47,515 nucleotides of DNA from Tetrahymena thermophila SB210 (Eukaryota; Ciliophora; Oligohymenophorea; Hymenostomatida; Tetrahymenidae): positions 1,907,372 to 1,954,886 of the forward strand of contig NW_002476559.1 of the NCBI RefSeq assembly GCF_000189635.1, in the 5' to 3' direction. A program made the translations under genes and the position numbers. The notes under the pieces are model-generated. The model was not told the DNA's origin and did not search any database. It saw only the letters and a program-made list of their open reading frames with translations. Position 1 is the stretch's first letter; the number at the start of each line of letters is the position of its first letter. Shown here piece by piece: positions 37,347 through 47,515 of the stretch.

Positions 37347-38900
37347 CTTATCTTTTCTTTTTCAAATCTAAATTAGCCCTTTTGCTTTTTAATATTAGTT
37401 TTTTAATTTTTGTTTTTATTATTTAAAGTTTTTAATTTTACGAACAATCAAATCTGAGGTTTTTTTTGTTTGTTAAAAAGAGGGAATCAATAAAAAAATA
37501 CATTAATTAGTATATTAACAAATATGAAAAGACTCAAATATCTGCTTAATTAGCATAGATCTTTTGAGAATTAATCTTTTTATTAATTGAATAATACAAA
37601 TAATATAATCCACAAGATTAAATTTGATAAAGCAAAAATTCTATCTAAAGCTGACAAACAATCTTTGTAGAAGCTTTTAGAAAGTTTTTATATATTTAAT
37701 CAGAAAAAATAATGAAAAAGCTAAATTAAATAAATAATTTATTTATTTATTTATTAATAATATTAAATTTTTAATGTTTACTAAAACTTACATTAAAAAT
37801 TTCCATTACAATTTCGAATCCAAAAGTAAATTAAATTTTTATTTTTTTTTTATCTATTTGCATAATTACTTGATAATCTTTGTGATTTCGAATATTTTTG
37901 AAGCTTTTGGGATAGTATGACTTAATTACCTAAAACAAACAAACAAACAAATGAGAAGAATTTATTTTATTTTGACACTCCCAAGAATTCAATCATAAAA
38001 AATATTCACACTCATCAAAAAGTATTTATTTGTAAAAAAGATATTCTCATCAGGTTTCATTGAAATTTTAAAAACAAAAATAGATTCTTACTTTATCTTT
38101 GAAATATTTTGTTAAAAATGTCAAAATAATAATTTATTTTAGTGACTTTGATTAATTTTTAAAGGTAGAAAGCAAAATTTAATTTTTTTTTTGTATTTTG
38201 ATGAGCTTTATCCATTTTATTTATATTGTATGTTAAATATTCTATTGAGAAAGTATTATTTTATTGAATAAAAAGTATTGAAAATTAAGTTTCTACTTTA
38301 TTTATCAAATCAATTATTAATTAATTTTTGATTTTCATGTAAAGATCTTTACAGACAGATACATATAAATTGAGAAAATTTTGAAATAAAAGTTTTTACT
38401 TAATTACTTTTTAACAATAATCAAAGAAGATTAAATAAATAAACTAAATAAATTGAGAAAATTTTTGAATAAAAGTTTTACTTAAATATTATTTAATAGT
38501 AATCAATAAGATTAAGTTTTTAACTTTAATTTTATCCTTTCACTTTTAATCAATTAAATGTTTTGTTAATTTATTACAATAAAATACAAAGCTCCTAAAG
38601 TATATATTTGATTTAAGGGGGTTGTGAAATTAGTATTAAATTTATCTAGCACAATAAAATTAATTTTTACTATTTTTATTTAAATTTATTTTTGAAGTTT
38701 TTTCTTGCGATTAATTAGTAAGTATTTACAGTATGTATTTTGTTTAAATTCATAAATAAATATGTTTATTTTTATTTTTAGAGTTTAAAAGTTTAATTAA
38801 CTTTTTAAAATATTGATTGTTGAGTTTCTTTGAAGTATTTAAAGTTAAAACTAATTAATATGAATTTTATTTAATATATAATAAAGAAGGATTTTATTTT
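37347..38900. other. Intergenic between coiled-coil paralogues 2 and 3
   Basis: No gene seen. A/T-rich, with an AAAC run near 37933-37950 and ATTT runs near 37735-37755. Two short near-identical blocks at about 38375-38420 and 38448-38500 (AATTGAGAAAATTTT, AAAAGTTTTxACTTAA) suggest a small local duplication. Confidence 0.6.
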
Positions 38901-41900
38901 TCAAAATATATTGCACTCACCTCCTGTGCATGTGGTATTATGGTCTCTAGCTAAGTTAGGATCATTAGATGGTCTTACTCTGTTGGGGATGGTGAATTCT
39001 GGCAGATCAGATGAAATAGATCTTCTATCAAAATCACTAGATTATGAGTTGGATCTATACAAAGTATTTTACTGGTATTATGAATTTTTTTGATTTTAAT
39101 CTACAATATGAGAGATTTCAATTTTATTGGATAGTAGAAGTTATTCCATTTCTTAATGCTACTCTTAAATTTCTCTGAATTGAATGCTTACTTTTTCTAT
39201 CTTTTTTAAGTATTGCTTGATTTTTTCGTTTCTGTCATCTAACTCTTTTTTGAAGTTCAAAGCAAACATTTATATAATATTTACGAGTTCTATTTTAGAT
39301 TATGAAACTTCTTTTAAATCGTCTATTTTGTCTCTTACTTATTCAAAGCGATTCATGTCAATTTAGCGCATTTCTAAGAGCTTTTCCTCAAAACTTTCAA
39401 AGTCAATCAGAGCTTCTTTCAACTTCTGAATTTCTGTTTTCATTTATTCGTTGTCAGATTTTTTAAGTTAGAGTTCAGTTTCTAATTCTTTGATTGATTT
39501 TCTGTTTTCTTCAAGAAGTTTTTTCATCTCAGTATTAATTTTTTAAACTTAATTAAATTGGTGCAGACTCTCTTTTAATTCCTTGTTTTTATTTTCTAGA
39601 GATTTAACTTGAAGTTATAATTCTATTTATTTAGAGTTAGCACTTGCAGGTCCTCTGGGTGAAATGAATTCATTAGTTTCTCTGTTGCTTAGAGCCATCA
39701 TATTTAATTTTGGAATGTGTGTTGGTGATACATTTAAGCTGTGGCTAGATTCTGCTTCATGAATTGATTAAGAGGAATAAGAATTTCTGAATGCCTGGTA
39801 ATTACTAATTTCTTAATCTAAATCATTTGCAGACTTAATGCTGTTTTAAAGTGTTAATTTAAGCTATCTAATTTCTTATTCATATTAATTTTTTTAATTG
39901 TTGATTAAAATTATTTCTTCATTTAGCTTCTAAATTTGTTGCTATTATTATTTGAGAACTCCTTCATCTTTTTAATGTTGAATTTCTTCAGGGTTCTTGA
40001 TTTCTGTGAGTTTTTATTTCAGCTGAGCTGACTCTTTTTCTAAAGCTATAATTTTATTGGTGCTTTCTTTCTTTTCATTGTTCATAGAATCAATCTAGGC
40101 TTACAACTGATTAATTTAGGTCAAGCTTTAGTTTATTTTATCTTCCTTTTAATTCACTTCTGATTACAAAGACTATATTTCCTAGTTATGCTCTTATTCA
40201 AGTTGATCTTTTTATTGTTTAAGCAATTATTCGTGGAGAATTTCTTGTTGCTTTAGTTTACTTTCCATTTGCTTTATTTCTTATTAAAACTTTTGTTCAA
40301 TAGAAGAAATATCCGCGCTGTGTTTGGCTTGTAATTATTATATATCGTTTTCAAATCTTGATTACACCTATGTCATTTATTGTTCATATTGCTTGATACG
40401 TTGCTATTGAATTTCTTCGTTTTTTTAGGAAATTTGGCTTTAATTTTCATAAAAAGCACTTAAAGTTAAATTTTTTTAATCAAGTTTCTCTTTCCATTCT
40501 TTTTCTTTGTTTAAGAAACTTTATTCCCTTTCTTCATTTATTTATATTTACTTTTCTAAATCAGCCTTGTGAGAAGAATACAAATTCTTGTATTCTTCAA
40601 TTTTACTCTTTGCTTAGACCAATTAAACGTTTGCAGCATTAATTAAAACTACCTTGGAATCTAACTCTGTCTACATTTTTTACATCTATATTTCATGATT
40701 TTTATTAATTTCTTCTATTTATTTTTCCCTATTTAATTCTTTTTCTTCAAATTCCTATTACTTCTGCTTTGTCTGCAAATCTAATTGTTGCTTTTCTTCT
40801 TCCAAGCTAAGTATTTATTATTTTAAATTGTTTTTTTCTTCTTCCAAGCTAACAAACTATTAATTTAATTCTTCAAAGCTAGATATTTTTTTTGACAGTT
40901 CTTCTTAAATCTGATTAATTTTTACTTTGATTTGTTTATCTTATTCACTCAATTAAGAATTCAATGTTTCTTTTTCTTGTACATATCTTGCTTCAATATT
41001 TTTTACATTCAAAATATTTTCTTCTAATAAACTAGATATTTTTTCATCATTTTGCTTATTAATTGATTCAATTTAAGCCTTATTTTCAGCAATTGTATTC
41101 TCAAGCTATCTACAAATCTTTTAATGCTCTTACTCTTAGTTCTTTTTTTACTTTTCTTTTTCTTGCAGTTCCTACTAGACTAAACTCAACTAGCTTTACA
41201 AAGCTATAAATTAAGTCTCCTTACCTTATAACTAACTTTCTAATTAAGATTTTTCATCATTAAATTACTTTGTTAATTTTTCTTTTTCATTTTCAAACTG
41301 CTTTTTCTAATTTATCACATCTTCTTCGTGTTTTTTGATCATAGAATGAATAGATTCACCCTTCTAATTCAATTATTCCTTCATTTCAGTAACCTCTTTC
41401 TCTCTTTCTTATTTTTAGCTTTCTAATTTTAAATTCAATTCGTTGCATTTCTCACTCAACTCTTTGTTTTATTTCTAATACTGCTCCTTGATTTACTCAA
41501 TCTATTCTTACAATTCTTTTCCTGAATTTGCTTCTAAAGTTTCTCTAAGCTTAATTTCATGCTATTCTTTTTGCTAGCTGATTTGATTTTCAAACTCTTC
41601 CTTCTCTTTTTAAGATTATTTTTTCATATTAGCTAATACTTCCTTATTCTTTTCCCTTTCCTATGAAAGAACCAACTCTAAAGATGAAAACTCAGACTTC
41701 TGTTTGACCATTTATTCTTCCAAAGCTGATTTTACCTATTAAATTTCAGCTAAGCTCTTTTCTAGCTCTCCAATTTTTTCTTTTCTTTTATCTGATTGAG
41801 TTTCAATCTCTTTTATTTTTTCACCAAGAGATGCTATCTCCTACTTGAGCAAGGCTTACTTTTCGTTTTCTGCTAGCTACAAAGCTGAAAAGCTGCTTTC

Positions 41901-44900
41901 ATGTTCTTGAATTTTTTCTTCAAGAATTTTTAACTACTTTTTCAAATCTTTTTCTTACTCTTCAACTTGTTATAAATTCATAGCTTTTTTATTTAATTCA
42001 TTTTCCATTTTCTTGTTTTAGCAAGACAAGTTTTCAATTTAAATTTCAAGTTCTTTTTACTTTTTATTTTACTCTTTGAGTGCTGCGATTTCAAGTAGTA
42101 AGCCCTCCACTTAAGAACCAAAAGCAGTTATTTTAGAATTCTAATCGTTAATTAAATCTGAGGAGGACATCTATAGTTTTTTAATTTACTGTTCAGATTA
42201 AGCAAGCTTTTCAGATTCAGACTTCAATTTACTTTCTAAAGATAAAATACTAGCCTACAATTAGCTGTTCTAATTAGTTAAATTCTTTTTTTCTTCACTC
42301 TTAGTCTACTCTAATTTAGACATTTTTTCATTAACTTCTTTTATCTATTCATTAAAATTATTTTCTTTAATATCCCATTGCTTTTACTTTTCTGTCAAAA
42401 GAACCTCATAATTTTCTCTTTCTTTTTGAATAGCTTCCTCGTGATTCCTCACCAATTCTATTTCTTTTGAACTCTTTTCTGAAAGTATTTTTTTTAACTC
42501 TTCGACTTTTTCAACCATTTCAGTGAGCTTAATTTTTTCACTTTCTTAGATTTTTCTTACATCAATCAATTAACTCTCTTTAATCTTTAGCTATTCTTCC
42601 ATGTTACTTAAAATCAAAATATGGCCTTTCTCCTTCTATTCTAATGCCAAAGATATTTTTTCTTTTTCATTTTTCATATTCTCGTACAATCTGTTAATTT
42701 CTTCTTCTTTTTAGCTACTGCTGGTTTACTAATTATGAATTTGACTCTCATTAAGTTCTATTTATTTCTTATAATTCTCTATTTACTGATTGAAATCATT
42801 AATTTAATTTAAATAATTATTCTTGTCTTATTCCATTTAATCTTTGACAGTTTTTTCTTTTTCTTCAGCCATGCTAATTTGCTATTTTAAATGCTAAAAT
42901 TCTTGATTTTTAGCTTAAATTTCATTTTAATACTTTTATAACTCTTGTTCTTAAAACTCACTTTTACTCTTCAAGCTTTGCAATTGAGTTTTTAATTCAT
43001 TTATTTCTTTATCGAAATTCTCATTTTGCTATTTTACTTTTGCATTAAGGACTTCCTCTCTCTCTTAAGATTAAAGCAAAGTCTATTCAAGCTTACTAAG
43101 ATCATTTAAAAAATTTTGCTATTATTCCTGATTAATTTTAAATTGATTTTCTGCTATTTCAAAATTGTACTCACCATCTGCAGATTCTCCAATCAGCTCT
43201 TTAGCCTAATAGCTTTTGGGAGATAACTCAAAAGTATTGCTTTTTAGCTAACTAAGCTCTTTTTCTTTATGTTCCAACTACTCTCTGAGCTTTTCTATTT
43301 CACTAATAGAATCTAATCTAACTATACTCCTGTAAATTAAAAAAATTCTATTCAAAATAAACCTTGTTAAAAATCTACTTACCCACTTCTTTTATTTATC
43401 TTTTAAGAAATATCTTTCAATTAGCTCTCATAATCCTTCTTAATCTTTTTGATTTCCATGATTTTTGTGTTTCTTAGTATGGCATATTTAGTGTCTATTT
43501 TTGGGTCTTTGATGGAATTCAAATTGTATTTAATTAGCGCAAGGAATGACTTTTCCCATTCTTCAAACTATTTATTTATACGAGAAATATTTTCTTTAGA
43601 TTAACATAAATTTTTTCAAATAAAAAGTTGTTCAATCTTGTAAATTGACAAAAATCCACAATAATATTTAAATAAAAGCCAACTTTTGTAGCGCTCATCA
43701 TTTCTTCGAATGTATGGTAGAAAGTCTAGAAAGTAACATCATTAATCATCATAGTTGAAATCATCTCTCTACCTTCGTTAAGAATAAATGCATTAACTGC
43801 TTTTGTTTCGACATCATTGAAATTGAAGGTATCTCTAATACAAACAATCAGAACCTGTCTAGCAGAATTCCAAATTTCGCTCTCAATCAAATTATCATCA
43901 GAGCTATTTGTGAGGTACTCAAGAGCATACTCTGGCAGCATTCTTTCATATAAATGGCAAATTATATGAAAAGCAACAAAGTCAGAGCAAAAAGACAACA
44001 AATAAAAAATTAAGTGGTCTAATTTAGGTGGAACAAACTTCCAACCTAACTTTTCAGCTAGCTTTTAAATAATATTCTTGATAAACAAGTCTAATTTTTC
44101 TTCTCCTTCCTTAATGCAAATATAATGAATAAACTCTAAATGCGAATAATTCAAATCCCTTCTAAACTAATTGTAAGAAAAAGGTACAGCAATATTCTTC
44201 GCTTACTAATTTTCAAATTGAACTCTTAAATACTGCAAATCCTAGATCTTGTTCTTCTCACTATATTTCAATATGATAATTTTTATATTTAAAAATAGAA
44301 TATTCAAAAAAATAATAATCAGGTTATTTATTTATAAATCTTTCTATCTATCTATATATCAATCAATAAATCAATCTTTTAATTAGCTTAAAGCAATTAT
44401 TTATTATTAAACTTTCTTTAAAAACCTATCACAAATCTTTTAAACTTCAATTTGCTCTGAATTAATTTAAATTAAATTATTTCTAAAAATGAATTAATTT
44501 TTTTAATTTCATCTGATAAGCTTTTGACAGTATTCTATTTTAAATTCCTGCTCACATTAGGTATTTTGGTAATATTTCTGTTATCTTTACCTTATGAAAT
44601 ACCCTAATGAGATTCCTCTTTTTTGTGGAACACTTTTTATAAACTATCACTCTAATGATGTAAATGCTAATTGATTAAACAATTACCTAATTAAATCCAG
44701 ACTTTAACACCACTTAACTGCAATCTCGCTATCGTGTCCAAAGCTTAAATTATTCTAAATTTTGTATTTACACAAAAATATATTTTTATATTGTTTTTCT
44801 CAAAAATCTAATTAATACTTTCATTCTAAGTTCACTCTAAAAATCGCTTTCTTCTTTACAAAATTTGCAAATTCTATGTGCAACATTTGGCTTTACTTCA

Positions 44901-45182
44901 TAACCTATTATCTTATTATATAAAAAAAAACCATCCATAAAATAACTAAAATTTTCAATCAATCTAAATAAATACTTTTGATTTCGATTTAGAGCAATCA
45001 TCACAAACAGCTCTAGTGCATCTTTTGCACTAATGTTCCTTCATAAATGTACCAAACTTTTTCTAGCATATCTAACATGCTGTAACCTATCCCCTTTTGA
45101 CAGCAGTAGCGCCTGTTGACCCTGCTACTGTGCTACTACTAGTAGATCCAGTTAAAGTTGATTGCCTATTTTCCTTCCTCAT
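38901..45182 (-). CDS. FYVE-type zinc finger / TBC-like / giant coiled-coil protein 3
   Basis: Seven exons in simplest form: 45182-44976, 44911-44819, 44754-44687, 44260-43684, 43567-43383, 43329-38901 (six joined here, with a possible extra exon inside 44686-44261); about 1,852 residues, stop TGA at 38903-38901. A Ser/Thr-rich start precedes the finger CQIC...MKEHQCKRCTRAVCDDC...RICKFC. The TBC-like region has VKWCQSLDLI, IQKLAEKLGWKF, LLSFCSDFVAFHII, MLPEYALEYL and FEEWEKSFLALIKYN. The last exon alone encodes 1,476 codons, almost all heptad-type coiled coil rich in Gln, Glu, Lys, Ser and Asn with frequent Leu at core positions. A Ser-rich tail follows and ends ECNIF, a possible CaaX prenylation box. 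Likely an extended membrane tether of golgin/EEA1 type; inferred from layout. The exon structure between 44261 and 44686 is unresolved. Confidence 0.8.
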
Positions 45183-46312
45183 TTTAATCTTTAATATTCA
45201 ATCTTGTTTTTAATATTAATTTATAATTCTACAAGTTATTTAGTTTGTTAATTAATAAGAATATGTGTTATGTATTTGTATTATATTTTAAGAAGATTAT
45301 CTATCTAATTAATTAAACAAAGAAACAATACTTTTGTTATCAATGCAGAAACAACTAATAGAAAAACAAATAAACAAAAAAAAGCAGAAATAATGAAAAT
45401 ATAAAATTAAGGATATTTGTGATTGCCTATTTTTTATCACAAATTATTTATTATCAGAAAACACGAAAAATTTATTTAATATTACCATTAAAAGAGTAGA
45501 TCTATTAAATAAAAGATTATTAACTCATAAATCTTTTACATAAAGCAATTTTCTGAGTATAAAACAATCTAGTAAGCTTCAAAAAAAGAAAAAGAAGATA
45601 TTTACTAAGATAAATTAATAATTTCAGTCTTAATCTATGTTTATCTATTTAATTATTCTTTATGAGTGACTGCAAGGTCATTTACAAAAATAAAACTCGT
45701 AATGAACAATCAATTAAAGAATGTAATTAAATTAAATTAATTTTTAATTTATTGAGAATAAACACTTTTATTTGCAAAAAACATTCACTTAACCTCTGGT
45801 TGATTATTTAATCAAATATATTAACAATATAAGCATATAACATTAATATCTGCTTACTTATTTTCTTATATATTAATTTAAAAGATTAATTTTTCACAAC
45901 TCCTTCAATTTTCTCATTTTTCTTGAAATTAATTTGTTTTATATAAAAAACTATTTTATCTTATATTTTACAATAAAAAATAAAATTTAATTCTAATAAG
46001 CTATCTATTTGACATATTTATTAGTAAATTAATTAATTTACTTTTATTACATTTTTTTATTTCAAACTTACATTTTAACTTAGCAATTTAAATTTTAAAA
46101 GAAGATTAATAAAGAAATAAATAAACAAATATTGCTATTCTATGATAATTATTTCTGTAGTAGGAAATAAATATTGAGTAGAATAATAAATATTATTTAA
46201 AAAATTAAGGAAAATTTAAAATAATAAAAAAGGTATCGAAAGAGGTTTAGAACCTGAACTAAGAAAAAAATAAGTAAAAAATGTTTAATAAATAAAAAAT
46301 TAATAAAAATGT

Positions 46313-46335
46313 AGGGGTTGTAATTTGTAACCCCT
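46313..46335. repeat. Perfect inverted repeat AGGGGTT...AACCCCT
   Basis: Seven-base arms (46313-46319 and 46329-46335) around a nine-base loop. The G-rich arm contains one unit of the Tetrahymena telomere repeat type (GGGGTT), but there is no tandem tract. In DNA this poor in G and C such a hairpin is unexpected by chance; its function is unknown. Confidence 0.7.
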
Positions 46336-46595
46336 AAAATTCCTTAATATGATGAATGATATTTAAAATGAAAATTTAACTGGAAAATTTAAGCTTAGCA
46401 TTTATGTAATTTAATAAGACATAGTAATACACTAGCAATTATTAAAAGCTTTGATAGTTTTTGGTGAAAACTCATGGCTAATTTTTTAAAAAATTAATTT
46501 ATATAAGTAAATTTAATTTTTGAATTTTCTTATATTTAATAAAATTTTATTTACTTACCAAAATATGATTATCATAAACTTAAAAATAATACTAA

Positions 46596-46624
46596 ATCTA
46601 TCTATCTATCTATCTATCAATCAA
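46596..46624. repeat. Microsatellite (ATCT)n
   Basis: About six tandem ATCT units followed by ATCA units. A simple repeat in non-coding DNA. Confidence 0.85.
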
Positions 46625-47018
46625 TATTTATTTTAAATTATCCAATTACAAAAATAAGAATAATAATACATATTATATAATATTTAAATATTTTATATTT
46701 ATTCAAACTTTTTATTTCATTCCGCGAGTTATTGAAATAAAAAAAGTATTTCTAAGGTAACTAATCTTTTTAATTTACAAAAGTTTCTTTTTACTTTCAA
46801 TTTTTTTGGTTTATTAATTACTAATAATTGTGAATTCCTAAAAAATAAATAGAATTAAATTTTTATATTAAAAATTATATTTTAAATTAATAAATAAAAA
46901 AAACATTTGAAGAATAAAAAAGGAAAAATGATGAATTAAATAAAAAGCAGTTATATTGTTTTAAATTCAATTTTATAATTAAAAATATCAAATTTCAAAA
47001 TAAGTAAACTGTTTTTAC

Positions 47019-47108
47019 TCAAGAATAAGTTCCAAAGTTGAGAGATTTGTGCAATTTGCTAAAGCAGAGCCTAAACCTAATACACATTCATCAGTAATTA
47101 AATAGCAA
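47019..47108 (-). CDS. Leucine-rich-repeat exon (partial gene)
   Basis: A 90-nt exon encoding one leucine-rich repeat (ITDECVLGLGSALANCTN then LSTLELIL). It is flanked by an upstream AG acceptor (ATTTAAAAAG at 47109-47118) and a GTAAAA donor (47018-47013). Both ends are in phase 2, so exons of this type can be added or lost without shifting the frame. The GLGSALANCTN pattern is that of the RNI-type leucine-rich-repeat proteins that are abundant in Tetrahymena. The exon follows the one at 47379-47468 by a 270-nt intron. The downstream end of the gene was not resolved. Confidence 0.62.
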
Positions 47109-47378
47109 CTTTTTAAATTTTGAAGAAAAAATATATTATTAATTAGAAGGAAAAAATGAAGAAAAAATATGAAAAAATAAGAAATAAACTAATTATAAAA
47201 TAAGCAAAAACTGAAAATGAAAAAATGAGTTAGTTAAATTAATAAGCATATAATAAAAAAAGCACAAAAATAATAAAAAAGAAAAAGTTAAATAAATCAA
47301 ATAAAAAACTATAAAATAAATTAAATTAATTTTTATATTTAAAAATATTACACTCCAAAAAAAATAAATTAGTTTTAC

Positions 47379-47468
47379 TTAAGATAAAGTATCAAATTTT
47401 TGAGATTAGCTTAATTTGTTAAAGCAAAGCATAAGCCTGATACACCTTCATCACCAATTTAATTGTTA
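47379..47468 (-). CDS. Leucine-rich-repeat exon (partial gene, upstream one)
   Basis: A second 90-nt exon with the same phases and splice signals (acceptor ...TATAAAG, donor GTAAAAC). It encodes NNQIGDEGVSGLCFALTN then ANLKNLILYL. It is the more 5' of the two visible exons of a minus-strand gene whose start lies beyond the right edge. The consensus repeat (IGDEGxSGLGxALxxCxNLxxLxLxL) supports the reading. The product is probably a cytosolic protein-interaction solenoid; in this family some members also carry kinase domains, but none is visible here. Confidence 0.62.
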
Positions 47469-47515
47469 CTTTATATATATTGAAGAAAAATTAAATAATT
47501 AATTTTTTAATTAGA

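Larger units (their letters stand above)
45183..47018. other. Intergenic or intronic A/T-rich DNA
   Basis: The 5' flank of coiled-coil gene 3, then DNA leading to the leucine-rich-repeat exons. The right part may be intron or 3' flank of that partial gene. It contains a perfect 7-bp inverted repeat (46313-46335), a smaller one (46243-46255), an ATCT microsatellite (46596-46624) and a weak minus-strand frame starting with a signal-peptide-like sequence at 46475. None amounts to a supported gene. Confidence 0.55.

Noticed and set aside
46239..46247. AAAGAGGTT, the start of the reverse complement of the Tetrahymena chromosome breakage sequence
   Set aside because: Only nine bases agree; the remaining bases of the 15-mer do not match and no telomere repeats lie nearby.
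46313..46319. A telomere-like GGGGTT unit
   Set aside because: A single unit forming one arm of a palindrome, with no tandem tract; not a telomere.

Overview
The window reads as macronuclear-type nuclear DNA of a ciliate close to Tetrahymena. It is extremely AT-rich. Long frames run only if TAA and TAG are read as glutamine and TGA is the sole stop. Introns are short, AT-rich and bounded by GT...AG. With the standard code no long gene appears. With the ciliate code I resolve ten genes plus the edge of an eleventh. All coordinates and exon joins were worked out by hand. In every model reported as complete, the exon lengths sum to a whole number of codons.

Left part (1-11648, plus strand): three tandem, intronless paralogues encode large cysteine-rich surface proteins with signal peptides and C-terminal hydrophobic tails of GPI-anchor type. 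The first is only a 3' end. Spacing is about 5.5-5.8 kb, and parts of the upstream DNA are duplicated with the genes. Centre (12359-24771): a TPR protein with a possible mitochondrial presequence (minus); a two-intron protein with two cyclic-nucleotide-binding domains and a low-complexity tail (minus); an eight-exon secreted Cys-rich protein (minus); and a METTL18-type histidine methyltransferase (plus).

Right part (26858-45182, minus strand): three tandem paralogues of 1,167, 1,163 and about 1,852 residues share one plan. This is an N-terminal FYVE-type zinc finger split over two exons, a degenerate TBC-like helical region, and a very long Gln/Glu/Lys-rich coiled coil in one giant last exon. 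The layout suggests endosomal or Golgi tethering proteins of the EEA1/golgin type. The longest ends in a possible CaaX box. At the right edge two 90-nt exons each encode one leucine-rich repeat of a gene that continues outside.

The intergenic DNA holds a six-copy ~122-bp tandem array, a smaller degenerate array, several microsatellites, and an isolated, more GC-rich, hairpin-rich island that may be a small non-coding RNA. I saw no rRNA, recognisable tRNA, transposon, CRISPR array or telomeric repeat tract. The most interesting items are the FYVE/TBC-like/coiled-coil family with conserved exon phases, the candidate RNA near 25.1 kb, and the tandem surface-antigen array.
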